A stretch of 64,000 bases of DNA from Stenotrophomonas sp. SY1 (GTDB taxonomy: Bacteria; Pseudomonadota; Gammaproteobacteria; Xanthomonadales; Xanthomonadaceae). Within the stretch, counting starts at the first letter, position 1, and each line of letters begins with the position of its first letter. The DNA lies in contig NZ_JAJOYR010000003.1 of assembly GCF_021202945.1 (NCBI RefSeq), positions 186,001-250,000 of the forward strand. The letters are read 5' to 3'. The notes below the pieces were generated by a model. That model saw only the letters and a program-made list of their open reading frames with translations. It was not told the origin of the DNA and did no database searches. The position numbers and the translations under genes are program-made. Below, piece after piece: positions 34,723-43,825 of the stretch.

Positions 34723-37653
34723 ATGCGCAAGACGCTTTATCTGTCGGTTGTTCTCGCACTTTCTCCCTGCTTTGCCGCCCATGCCCGCGACGTAGCCGCA
34801 GACGGACTGGATGCGCGGGTCGCCGCACCGATCGCAGCGCAGCCCTTGAGTCGCGCGCTGGAACAGCTCTCGCGCAGCTCGGGAGTGCAGTTTCTGTACT
34901 CCCCTGCAGGCAGTCCGCGCATGGCGGGTGCGGTGCCAGGCGGTGCCACGGTCAAACAGGCACTGGATACGCTGCTGGCCGGTACCGGGCTGGGCTACAC
35001 GGTGGTGGATGGCAACGTGATCGCGATTGATCCGGCACCGGCGCGTCAGGCACCGCCGCCGGTGCCCAAGCCCAGTGAATCCGGAGCGATGGCCGCGCCG
35101 ACGCTGGGCACGGTGAAGGTGATCGCCGCCCATGAGGTCATCGACCAGAAGAAGCATTCGACGGTGATCAAGGACTCGGTGATCTATGACGAGATGGACA
35201 GCTACGGCGATGAGACGCTGGCCGAAAGCCTGATGGCCGCACCGGGCGTGAGTGCGGTGGAGGATGCCGGCGAGCCGCGCTACGTGACCGTGCGTGGCGT
35301 GCAGGCCAACCTCAACTACACGACCATCGACGGCATCGCCATTGCCAGCGTGGGCGGAAGCGGCTCGGGCGAACGCATGAACAACCTGCAGCTGATTCCC
35401 AGTGACATCGGCACCCGCACCGACATCTACAAGAGCTTCAGCGCCGAGCAGGCCCCCGATGCGATCGGTGGCGTGATCGACATCATCAGCCGTAGTGCGT
35501 TTGATCGTTCCGGCAAGTATGTCTTCGCCGATGTCGCCGGCATCTATTCCACCGCCGAAACCGACGTCGGCCGCAGCGCCGGCGGTGACCACAAGACGCT
35601 GGGACATTTCGGCAAGAGCGCCAAGGTGGTGTTCTCCGACCAGTTCGGTGCCGACGACGAGTTCGGCATCGTCGCGGTGGCGCGCTACGAGCAGCGCTCA
35701 CGCAACAGCATCAAGCGCTGGGTGGAGTCCAACTACTACTTCGACGATGCGGGCAAGTACCTGACCGACGGCACCACCGCGCCGAGTGAGGCTGATGGCT
35801 GGAACGGACTGCGTGCGCCGGGCAACTTCAGTACCGGCACCTACACCAACTACATCACCAACTTCGGCGGCTCGGCCAAGCTGGAATGGAAGCCCATCGA
35901 CGACCCGTTCTACGCCTCGCTGCTGCTGTACTCGTACCGGTTCTACGAGAACTCGACGATGAACAAGACCGACCTGTACTCCAACGCCAAGTTCCCGATC
36001 CGGGACCAGACGCAGGACAGCGGCACCACCCAGATCAACAGCATCTACATCAAGAACCGCCACGACCGCTGGGACCGCAACAACCGCGGCGCCATCGCCA
36101 ACTTCAACTGGGACATCGGTGACCTGACCCGGCTCACCCTGCGCGCCGGTCACACCGAGGAAACCTTCCACAACACCCAGGTCTACTGGGGCGTGCGTGC
36201 GTACCCGAGCAACCTGTTCGTGGACTACGAGAACGACAAGCACGGCTTTCCGAACGCGGTTGGCGTTTCCGACCCCAGCCTGCTGACCAGTTCCGCCTTC
36301 AAGCTCAACCCGGCGCAGGCGTACGTGTCGCCGCGCAATGCCAAGGAAACGATCGACAACCTGCGCGTCGACTTCACCCACAACATCGATGCCGATGCGC
36401 GTGGCTTCGGCATCGCCGCCGGTGCGGAGTACCGCCACCTCAACATCTGGCAGGACATCGATTTCAACTATTACAAGACCAGTGCGACGCTGAACGACTA
36501 CTTGTACCCGGGCTCGACCCTGCTGGGTACGGTGCCGGGCTTTCCGCTGATCGACAACAGCAAGTGGACCGAAGAACTGGTGCCGAAGCTGGGCGACAAC
36601 AATGCCGCTTACCCCAATGCGGATTTCACCAGCGACTACAAGTACGTCGAGGACATCAGCAATGCCTACGTGTCCGCGCACTACGCCTGGGACCGGCTGC
36701 TGCTGATCGGCGGCCTGCGTTACGACCACACCACGTTCGATGCGTTCAGCCCGTACAGCCTCAACGGCGGCACCACCTACACGGCGGACTTCCGCAAGAC
36801 CAGCGACGGCTACAGCAACCTGCTGCCCTCGTTGAACGGTACCTTCAAGATCAGCGATGACCAGCGCCTGCGCTTCTCGGCCAGCCAGACGCTGGGCCGG
36901 CCGACCCCGAGCAACATCGCGCAGGCCACCAGCACCAGCTGTGGTGATGACGAGGATGGCCGGGGCTACTGCACGATCAAGCAGGGCAATGCCGGGCTGG
37001 AGCCACGCCGGTCCACCAACCTGGACCTGGCCTGGGACATGTACTTCAACGGCAACAACGGCATCGTTTCGGTGGCGTTGTTCGACAAGGTCATCAAGGA
37101 CGACATCTACACCCTGACCACGTTCGAGACCGTCGGTGACACCACCTACCGGGTGACCCAGCCGATGAACACCGACGAGTCCAAGTTGCGTGGTGTCGAG
37201 TTCGCCATCGCCAACCGCAACCTGCAATGGGGCCGCCAGCGCTTCGACATGTTCTTCAACGCGACCCGCCTGGACGGCGAGACCGACTACAAGATCAGTG
37301 ACGGCACCGCGCGCCGGCTTGACCGCCTGCTGTATCAGCCGGACTGGTCGCTCAACGGTTCGGTGATCTGGCGCATGCCCTGGGACAGCGCGCAGCTGCG
37401 TGTGTCCGGCAACTACCGCAGCCGGATGCTGGTCGATTTCGGCGACACCGAATGGCTCGACTCGTATTACGACCCGTACATGACCTTCAACCTGGCCTTC
37501 AGCCACAAGATCAGCAAGCACGTGACGCTGAAGTACGAGGCCAAGAACCTGTTCAACACGCAGCCGACCTACAGCACCGGCCCGAATGGGCGTTTCCGTA
37601 CCGAGATCGACGACTACGGCCGCTTCTACTACTTCCACATCATCTACAACTGA
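34723..37653 (+). CDS. TonB-dependent receptor with signalling (STN) domain
   Basis: The 976-residue outer-membrane receptor has a signal peptide (MRKTLYLSVVLALSPCFAAHA), an N-terminal STN domain (about residues 30-102; IAAQPLSRALEQLSRSSGVQFLYSPAG...VKQALDTLLAGTGLGYTV), which senses in the periplasm and contacts FecR, then a Pro-rich linker, a plug domain with YVTVRGVQANLNYTTIDGIAIASVGG and QAPDAIGGVIDIISR, and a large beta-barrel ending in the aromatic strand YYFHIIYN. Start at MRKTLY fits the signal peptide and has AGGAACC upstream. The gene 10 bases downstream encodes a PhoD phosphatase, so the ligand is probably an organophosphate, but iron chelates cannot be excluded. Confidence 0.93.
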   Translation: MRKTLYLSVVLALSPCFAAHARDVAADGLDARVAAPIAAQPLSRALEQLSRSSGVQFLYSPAGSPRMAGAVPGGATVKQALDTLLAGTGLGYTVVDGNVIAIDPAPARQAPPPVPKPSESGAMAAPTLGTVKVIAAHEVIDQKKHSTVIKDSVIYDEMDSYGDETLAESLMAAPGVSAVEDAGEPRYVTVRGVQANLNYTTIDGIAIASVGGSGSGERMNNLQLIPSDIGTRTDIYKSFSAEQAPDAIGGVIDIISRSAFDRSGKYVFADVAGIYSTAETDVGRSAGGDHKTLGHFGKSAKVVFSDQFGADDEFGIVAVARYEQRSRNSIKRWVESNYYFDDAGKYLTDGTTAPSEADGWNGLRAPGNFSTGTYTNYITNFGGSAKLEWKPIDDPFYASLLLYSYRFYENSTMNKTDLYSNAKFPIRDQTQDSGTTQINSIYIKNRHDRWDRNNRGAIANFNWDIGDLTRLTLRAGHTEETFHNTQVYWGVRAYPSNLFVDYENDKHGFPNAVGVSDPSLLTSSAFKLNPAQAYVSPRNAKETIDNLRVDFTHNIDADARGFGIAAGAEYRHLNIWQDIDFNYYKTSATLNDYLYPGSTLLGTVPGFPLIDNSKWTEELVPKLGDNNAAYPNADFTSDYKYVEDISNAYVSAHYAWDRLLLIGGLRYDHTTFDAFSPYSLNGGTTYTADFRKTSDGYSNLLPSLNGTFKISDDQRLRFSASQTLGRPTPSNIAQATSTSCGDDEDGRGYCTIKQGNAGLEPRRSTNLDLAWDMYFNGNNGIVSVALFDKVIKDDIYTLTTFETVGDTTYRVTQPMNTDESKLRGVEFAIANRNLQWGRQRFDMFFNATRLDGETDYKISDGTARRLDRLLYQPDWSLNGSVIWRMPWDSAQLRVSGNYRSRMLVDFGDTEWLDSYYDPYMTFNLAFSHKISKHVTLKYEAKNLFNTQPTYSTGPNGRFRTEIDDYGRFYYFHIIYN

Positions 37654-37662
37654 GGACGCGTC

Positions 37663-39258
37663 GTGGACAACATCAATCGCAGACGCTTCCTCGCCCTGTC
37701 CGGGCTTTCCGCATTCGGTGCATGGATGGGCACGGCGGCAGCATTGGCCGCGCAGACCGATGCCACCGCGCTGAACCCGCGCAACCTGCTGGCCTCGCCG
37801 AAGTTCGCGAGCTCGCCGTTCGGTCTGGGCGTGGCCTCCGGCGATCCGACGCCGGACGGTGTGGTGCTGTGGACGCGGCTGGCCACCGAGCCGTTGGCGT
37901 TCGGCGGCGGCATTCCGGCGCGGCCGATCGTGGTCGAGTGGCAGCTGGCTGCGGACGAGGGTTTCCGCAACGTGGTCCGGCGGGGCTCGTCGCTTGCCCA
38001 TCCGGAACTGGGCCACGCGCTGCATGTGGAGCTGGACAACCTCGCACCGGGCCGGCCGTACTGGTACCGCTTCACCGTGGCAGGGCATGCCAGCGCGGTG
38101 GGGCGCACCTGCACGCTGCCGGCGGCGACGGCCACGGTGGAGCGCGTCCGCTTCGCGGTGGCCGGCTGCCAGCATTACGAAGAAGGCCACTACACCGCAT
38201 GGCGGCGCATTGCCGAGGAGCCGCTGGACTTCGTCTTCCACTACGGCGACTACATCTACGAAGGCGAGACCCAGGCCGGCGTACGCAAGATGAACGGCCA
38301 GCCGTTCACCAACCTGCGCAACCACGTCGGCCCGCAGATCTACACCCTGGATGACTACCGACGCCGCTACGCGCAGTACAAGAGCGATGCGGACCTGCAG
38401 GCCGCGCATGCGGCGGCGCCGTGGTTTGTCAGCTTCGACGACCACGAAGTGGACAACAACTGGGCTGCCGAGCAGGACCAGGACGGCACGCCGAGTGAGG
38501 TATTCCTGCTGCGTCGTGCGCAGGCGTTCCAGGCGTACTACGAGAACATGCCGTTGCGCCGCTCGGCTTTTCCGGTCAATGGGCACATGCAGCTCTATCG
38601 CCGTGCACGCTACGGCACGCTGATGGATCTGCACCTGCTTGATACGCGGCAGTACCGCAGCAAGCAGGCAGACATGACGCAGCGCGAGCAGGTGGAATCG
38701 CCCGCGCGCAGCATTGTCGGCGCCAAGCAGGAACGCTGGCTGTTCGACGGGCTGGCCGACGCCACGCCGCGCTGGCACACCATTGCCCATCAGGTCTCGC
38801 TGGGCAATTACGCACGCGAGAAGGATGGCGTGGTGGTGTCGTCCGACGATCAGTGGTCGGGCTATCTGGACAGCCGCCGGCGCCTGCTCGACCACATCCA
38901 GCGGGTGGGGTTCGGCAATGTGGTCACCGCCTGCGGCGACGCGCATCGCCACTACGCCAGCGATCTGGTGCAGGACAACGCCGACTCCGGGGTGATCTCC
39001 AGCGAATTCCTGGCCACTTCGATCACCTCCGGTGCCGATGGGCAGGGCGTGGATGCGATGGCGCGCAGCACGTTGCAACACAGCCCGCACCTGAAGGCCA
39101 CCACCGACAAGCGCGGCTACGTGCTGTGCGATGTGACTCGCGATGCATGGATTGGCGACATGAAGACGCTCGACCAGGTCATGCAGCCGAACGGCGCGCT
39201 GCAGAGCTGGAAGCGCTACGCCATCGAGCACGGCAGGCCGGGTCTGCAGGAGGCTTGA
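37663..39258 (+). CDS. Tat-exported PhoD-family phosphatase/phosphodiesterase
   Basis: The 531-residue product starts with a twin-arginine signal (NRRRFLALSGLSAFGAWMG). The PhoD catalytic blocks are visible: WTRLATEP, CQHYEEGHYTAWRRIAEE, YGDYIYEGE, the metal-site SFDDHEVDNNW, then GAKQERWLFDGLADA and CGDAHRHYASDL. PhoD enzymes hydrolyse phosphomonoesters and phosphodiesters in the periplasm using Ca2+ and Fe3+. Start is GTG with GAGGA upstream; no ATG fits the Tat signal. It is last in the operon with the ECF/FecR/TonB set and is followed by a terminator. The coupling suggests the receptor imports products or substrates of PhoD. Confidence 0.94.
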   Translation: MDNINRRRFLALSGLSAFGAWMGTAAALAAQTDATALNPRNLLASPKFASSPFGLGVASGDPTPDGVVLWTRLATEPLAFGGGIPARPIVVEWQLAADEGFRNVVRRGSSLAHPELGHALHVELDNLAPGRPYWYRFTVAGHASAVGRTCTLPAATATVERVRFAVAGCQHYEEGHYTAWRRIAEEPLDFVFHYGDYIYEGETQAGVRKMNGQPFTNLRNHVGPQIYTLDDYRRRYAQYKSDADLQAAHAAAPWFVSFDDHEVDNNWAAEQDQDGTPSEVFLLRRAQAFQAYYENMPLRRSAFPVNGHMQLYRRARYGTLMDLHLLDTRQYRSKQADMTQREQVESPARSIVGAKQERWLFDGLADATPRWHTIAHQVSLGNYAREKDGVVVSSDDQWSGYLDSRRRLLDHIQRVGFGNVVTACGDAHRHYASDLVQDNADSGVISSEFLATSITSGADGQGVDAMARSTLQHSPHLKATTDKRGYVLCDVTRDAWIGDMKTLDQVMQPNGALQSWKRYAIEHGRPGLQEA

Positions 39259-39286
39259 TCCATCCTGCATCTGCAGGATGGTTCGG

Positions 39287-39320
39287 GGCAGCGGCGCTGT
39301 CGGGCCGCTGCCTCCTTTTC
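39287..39320 (+). terminator. Terminator after phoD-like gene
   Basis: GGCAGCGGC / GCCGCTGCC stem with eight-base loop followed by TCCTTTTC. A second perfect 9-bp hairpin (39261-39280, CATCCTGCA/TGCAGGATG) sits just before it, without a T run. Confidence 0.8.
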
Positions 39321-39327
39321 GCGCCAC

Positions 39328-39504
39328 TCATCCGCGTACGCGGAACAGGATGATCAGCAGCGCCGAGGCACCGCACAGCGCGGCGACGATCGCCAGGCCG
39401 ATCCCGCTGATCGACTCACCACGCCGGCGCAGCACCAGGTGGGCCACCCCGGTCAGCAGCGTGGCCAGGGTGATGATGCCGCCGATCAACCAGAGTTCCT
39501 GCAT
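39328..39504 (-). CDS. Small two-TM membrane protein
   Basis: A 58-residue protein with two membrane segments (LIGGIITLATLLTGVAHLVL and GIGLAIVAALCGASALLIILF) and an Arg-rich turn (RRRGES) between. It starts at MQELW with a weak AAGGCAGG upstream. No family recognised. It converges with the phoD-like gene. Its high hydrophobicity and complete hairpin-like topology favour a real gene over a chance frame; a longer upstream extension in the same frame does not look like protein. Confidence 0.55.
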   Translation of the reverse strand: MQELWLIGGIITLATLLTGVAHLVLRRRGESISGIGLAIVAALCGASALLIILFRVRG

Positions 39505-39952
39505 TGCGTGCCTGCCTTGGTCGTGCGATGGGAGCCAGCCAGTTGCCGATGGCTGGCGGGCCTGCTCCAGCGGCTTCCAGTGTACGGATGAGGGATGACG
39601 ATGATGTCCAGCAGTCCGCGCATGGCCGCATGTGACCAGGCCGTGCATCTGGCACGGTCGCGGGCGTCTCCGCGCAGGGCATCGCCGCTTCTGGCCGAGG
39701 CGGGTGTGGATGGACGCGCAGGTGGGGCGTGTCAGGTGGGTATTCCGGTGCGCAGGTGCACGTTCCGTACTGCCGCATTCGCTGGATTTGCAGGAAATAC
39801 TTAGGCGCGTTTGACGTGGCGTACACCCCGGGGCGTGTGAACCTGCCTCGGCAATCGCTGGCACTCGGCATCAATGCAGTTGTTAGAACAGCTGCAGACA
39901 GCCCGTGAGCGCTACCAGCTTTTTGCGCTTCCACACGCAAAAGGGGCGGTAC
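39505..39952. other. Intergenic region upstream of the autotransporter
   Basis: About 450 bases without a convincing gene on either strand. It should hold the divergent promoters of the small membrane protein and the autotransporter. No clear -35/-10 pair or repeat seen; a good ribosome site (AAGGGG) precedes the autotransporter ATG. Confidence 0.6.
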
Positions 39953-42900
39953 ATGACAGCACGACACACGGCGCTTTCCCGTTCCATCGCATGGTGGCTG
40001 GGTTCGGGTTGCCTGGGTTTGGCCGCAGGGATGCCCGTGGCGGCACGCGCGCAGACCGTGGTTGGCCCCGGCAACGTCACCTCGACGGTTACCTCGACCA
40101 GTGGACAGACGACGGTGGTTGGCAACACGAACATCGTGACCACCTCGGCCGACGCCGTGCGTGCCAACGGCGGCGATGTCCTGCTCGATCCCCAGAGCGG
40201 AACGCCCGGCCCGATCAGCGTGGACGCCACCAGTGGCAATGCGCTGCATGCCACGTCGGGCACCATCAATGTGACCCCCGGGGTCAGCCTGACCACTGTC
40301 CGTGGGCAGACCGCCTTTGCCGATGGCGGCACGATCAACCTGCAGGGCGCGCAGGTGGGGATCAGCGGTGTCGGCAAGCTGGCCGGTACCAATGCCGGCA
40401 CCATCCGCATCAGTGACACCACGTACAACGATCCGTCGCTGTTCGCCAGCGCCCGTGGCAGCGGTATCGGTGCGGATCTGACCGGTCGAATCGAAGTGGG
40501 AAGTGGCAACCGCTTCTTTGTCGGCCGTGCCGGCACTGCTGGCAACGCATTCGGCATCGGCGTGCAGGGACCGGCCGCCTCCGTCGAGGTCAATGGTGCG
40601 CTGCCGATAACGTTCCAGGGCGGCGGTTCGCTGGGCATCTATCTGTACGGGGGCGGCACCCTGACCACGAATGCCCCGATCTCTTTGGTCTTCAATGGCG
40701 GCAACTCGGTCGGCGTGACGGTCGACAGCGGTACCAGTAGTGGGGTGTTGCGCAACATCAATGCGACCTTCAATTCCACCACGGGTGTCGCCGGTACTGG
40801 ACTTGCGTTGCAGCGAGGCGCCACCGCCACGCTGGAGAACTTCGTGGTCAGCGGGCCCGGCGTCGGATTGGGCGTCTGGGTGGATGGCTCCAATCTGACC
40901 TTGCAGGGCACCAACAGCATCACCGTCAGCTCCAACAGCAATGCCCAGCGCTACAACTTCAATGCCAGCACATCGATGTCCGGTGTCGATTCGATCTTTA
41001 GTTCCACCTCCACCTCGCAAAGAGCGGCGGGGCTGGTGCAGGGCGGCACGATGGTCAGCTCCGGTACGACGTGGAGCAACAGCGGCGTCGGCGGATACGG
41101 CATTTACCTCGGCAGGACCGGTGTGGCAAGCCGGGTCGACCTGACCGGCGATACGGTGACCACCACCGGCGCGAATTCGGTTTCCGTCAGCCTCCTGGCC
41201 AACTCCACGTTCAATGCAACCGGCTCGACGATACGCAACACAGGCGGCGCCGCGGCGTTCTACCTGTGGGGTGATGCCAGCGCCAATGCGGCCGGTCGCG
41301 CCAGCGAGGTCAACCTGGTCGATACCGATGTGATCGGAACCGGTGGTGCCTACGGGGTCTACTCGGTGAACCAGGCAACCGGTGTGCCGAATACCTTGAA
41401 CGTGCGTGGTGGCAGCTTGACCAGCGACGGCGCGGCGGTGCTTGCCTATGGACCGCTGGTGGTGCAGCTGGATGCGACCACGGTCAGTGGTACGGATGCC
41501 GCATTCTGGTCGGGTGCCAATAGTGGAAGCGGTGATCCGACATTGCTGGATGTGGTTGCACGCAACAGCGTGATCACCGGCATGGCCGGTGCCAACGCCG
41601 GCGCCAGTACCGACCTGAGCCTGGAACAGGCGTCGCAATGGACGGGCATGGCCTGGAACCTGACCAACGCATCACTCGATGCCACCAGCCTGTGGACGAT
41701 GACGGACAGCTCCACCGTCTCGCAGCTGGTGCTCAACAATGGCCGCATCCTTTTCCAACCGCCTGTCGGGGGTGTCTACAAGAGCCTGTACACGAACTCC
41801 TACATTGGAGGTGCCGGCAGTGTGCTGGGCATGAATACCTTTCTTGCCAGCGATGATTCGCCCACCGACCAACTCATCATCGACGGCGGCTCGGCCACCG
41901 GGCAGACCGTGCTGGACATCCAGAACAGCGGTGGCGGCGGTGCGCTGACGTTGGGTGATGGCATCCGCGTGGTGGCCATGCTCAACAACGCCACATCCGG
42001 GATCGATGCGTTCCAGCTCAGCCAGCATCTGCTTGCCGGGCCGTATGTGTACAGCCTGCATCGTGGTGGATACGCCAGCGGCGCGGGCGATGAATGGTTC
42101 CTGCGATCGTCGATTGATTGCGCCAACCCGGCTGCGCCGTCACCACCGTGCCCGACACCGCCGCCGGATCCGGAACCCGAGCCGCCGGATCCGCCGGATC
42201 CGCCAGACCCCCCCGATCCGCCGGACCCACCGGACCCGGACCCGCCACCGATTCCGGTGCCGCCGGATCCGCCGCCGCCGCCGGACCCGCCACCACCGGA
42301 TCCGGACCCGGACCCGTTGCCGGACTACCGCGCCGAGGTGTCGCTGTACACCAGCCTGCCGGCACTGGCCCTGCGCTATGGATGGGCCACGCTGGGCAAT
42401 CTGCACGAACGCGTGGGCGAGCAGGAACAACTGCGCGCGCGTGCCGATCTGCGCGACAAGAGCACCTTCAATGGTGCCTGGCTGCGGGTGATTGGCGAGA
42501 ACGGTGACATCAAGGGTGGCCACCATGGCATCTACGGTGGTGGTCCGAAGTACGACTACGACATCCTTGCCGTGCAGGTCGGTACCGATGCCTATGCGGT
42601 CGAGCATGACAACGGCAGTCGCGATCATGCCGGCTTCTACCTGGGCAAGGGCCGCATCCACAGTGACGTGGCGCATTACGATGGCCGGCTTGCCGGGCGC
42701 AACGAGGTCAAGGCGACCTCGCTGGGCCTGTACTGGACGCACTACGGCGATCAGGGCCAGTACCTGGAAGGCGTGTGGCAGGGCAGTTGGGGCAAGGGCA
42801 AGTCGCGCTCGCGCCACGGCGTGCTGCTGGATCGCGACAGCTTCGGCTGGGGTGTCTCGGTGGAAGGTGGCTATCCGTTCCTGCTCCAGGAAGGTGAGCG

Positions 42901-43324
42901 GCAGGTGCTCGAACCGCAGGTGCAGCTGGTCTACCAACGCATCAACCGCGATGACAGCCGTGATCCGGCAGCGCTCATCCGCTTCAGCAACATGGATGCG
43001 TTGGCGGCACGGTTGGGTGTGCGCTGGGCCGATACCTGGACACTTGAGCCCACCGCCGATGGCACGCCGCGGCTGCTCACCGGTTGGTTGCGGCTCAATG
43101 CCTGGCATGAGTTCCGTGGTCAACCGAGGGTCGAGTTCTCCTCGCTGGAAGGTTACGTGCCCTTCGAGGCGGACATGACCGGCACCTGGTGGCAGCTCAA
43201 CCTGGGCACCACCTGGCAGTTGGGCGCTTCCACCAGCATCTACGCCAACATCGGTTACCAGAAGAGCTTTGATCGCGAGTTCGACGCCTGGGACGGCAAA
43301 GTCGGGGTGCGCTGGAACTGGTGA
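39953..43324 (+). CDS. Type Va autotransporter
   Basis: The 1123-residue product is exported across the inner membrane by Sec and inserts its C-terminal barrel in the outer membrane to expose a passenger. The signal peptide is MTARHTALSRSIAWWLGSGC with a likely cleavage after ARA. The passenger (about residues 35-730) is made of short beta-strand repeats with TSG, GGT and NNG turns, as in pertactin-like beta-helices. A proline-rich hinge of repeated PDPP units (about residues 735-790) follows. The barrel (about 794-1123) reads YTSLPALALRYGWATLGNLHER, then ends VGVRWNW with a terminal aromatic. No protease or enzyme motif is seen, so adhesin or biofilm roles are the default guess. Base composition is like the backbone. 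Confidence 0.93.
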   Translation: MTARHTALSRSIAWWLGSGCLGLAAGMPVAARAQTVVGPGNVTSTVTSTSGQTTVVGNTNIVTTSADAVRANGGDVLLDPQSGTPGPISVDATSGNALHATSGTINVTPGVSLTTVRGQTAFADGGTINLQGAQVGISGVGKLAGTNAGTIRISDTTYNDPSLFASARGSGIGADLTGRIEVGSGNRFFVGRAGTAGNAFGIGVQGPAASVEVNGALPITFQGGGSLGIYLYGGGTLTTNAPISLVFNGGNSVGVTVDSGTSSGVLRNINATFNSTTGVAGTGLALQRGATATLENFVVSGPGVGLGVWVDGSNLTLQGTNSITVSSNSNAQRYNFNASTSMSGVDSIFSSTSTSQRAAGLVQGGTMVSSGTTWSNSGVGGYGIYLGRTGVASRVDLTGDTVTTTGANSVSVSLLANSTFNATGSTIRNTGGAAAFYLWGDASANAAGRASEVNLVDTDVIGTGGAYGVYSVNQATGVPNTLNVRGGSLTSDGAAVLAYGPLVVQLDATTVSGTDAAFWSGANSGSGDPTLLDVVARNSVITGMAGANAGASTDLSLEQASQWTGMAWNLTNASLDATSLWTMTDSSTVSQLVLNNGRILFQPPVGGVYKSLYTNSYIGGAGSVLGMNTFLASDDSPTDQLIIDGGSATGQTVLDIQNSGGGGALTLGDGIRVVAMLNNATSGIDAFQLSQHLLAGPYVYSLHRGGYASGAGDEWFLRSSIDCANPAAPSPPCPTPPPDPEPEPPDPPDPPDPPDPPDPPDPDPPPIPVPPDPPPPPDPPPPDPDPDPLPDYRAEVSLYTSLPALALRYGWATLGNLHERVGEQEQLRARADLRDKSTFNGAWLRVIGENGDIKGGHHGIYGGGPKYDYDILAVQVGTDAYAVEHDNGSRDHAGFYLGKGRIHSDVAHYDGRLAGRNEVKATSLGLYWTHYGDQGQYLEGVWQGSWGKGKSRSRHGVLLDRDSFGWGVSVEGGYPFLLQEGERQVLEPQVQLVYQRINRDDSRDPAALIRFSNMDALAARLGVRWADTWTLEPTADGTPRLLTGWLRLNAWHEFRGQPRVEFSSLEGYVPFEADMTGTWWQLNLGTTWQLGASTSIYANIGYQKSFDREFDAWDGKVGVRWNW

Positions 43325-43414
43325 CGCATGTGCACGGCCGTGGCGCCTGTCGGCAGACAAAGTCGATAGGCGTCCCCGCCGACCAGTCATGCCGGCCACC
43401 GGCAACGGTTCGCA

Positions 43415-43825
43415 TCAGCATCGGTCGTTTCGCGTGATCTGGGCTTCGACGAACAGGTCGTGCAGGCCCCGCTGGTACAGCTCGACGATGCTTGCCGGGG
43501 CAAGGCCCTGCAGCAAAGCGGACGCGTCTGTGTTGTCAGGATCGCGATCATGCGCGACCCGTTGGGGTGTGAGCAGCACCCGACACAACAGCGCGCCGCT
43601 CACCCAGGCCACCAATCCGACCAGCAGCGCCAGCGTGTGCATGTCCGGGGTTGTGGCGTGCAGCACGTGCCAGGTTGGTACACCCGCGCTGCAAGCCAGT
43701 GGCATGCAGATCAGGAGGGCGACCAGCAATCGTTGCGCCTGTCGGGCGCTGGTGTCGTGCTGCTTGGCTGGCTGCGGCAACACTCGGAGACCATCGTCCA
43801 TCGCCTGAGCGACTGGCGCGTTCAT
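43415..43825 (-). CDS. Small membrane protein of the HMG-like operon
   Basis: The 136-residue product has two membrane segments (QRLLVALLICMPLACSAGV and LALLVGLVAWVSGALLCRVLL), a cytoplasmic-looking N-terminus and an acidic C-terminal tail (VAHDRDPDNTDASALLQGLAP...IVELYQRGLHDLF). Its ATG overlaps the stop of the HMG-CoA-lyase-like gene (ATGA), so the three genes form one transcription unit. I do not recognise a family. It may anchor the two soluble partners at the membrane, which is only inference. Confidence 0.72.
   Translation of the reverse strand: MNAPVAQAMDDGLRVLPQPAKQHDTSARQAQRLLVALLICMPLACSAGVPTWHVLHATTPDMHTLALLVGLVAWVSGALLCRVLLTPQRVAHDRDPDNTDASALLQGLAPASIVELYQRGLHDLFVEAQITRNDRC

Noticed and set aside
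35698..39327. Minus-strand open frame of 1209 codons
   Set aside because: It lies antisense to the TonB receptor and PhoD genes, both with clear domains; long antisense frames are common in GC-rich DNA.
39840..39900. Sigma-54 site CTGGCAC before the autotransporter
   Set aside because: The -12 GC is not at the right spacing.
39905..39952. Upstream start for the autotransporter (GTG/ATG at 39905)
   Set aside because: Would place an extra non-signal segment before the signal peptide; ATG at 39953 has AAGGGG and a proper signal.
39416..41638. Minus-strand open frame of 740 codons
   Set aside because: Antisense to the autotransporter passenger; composition is low-complexity and shows no domain.
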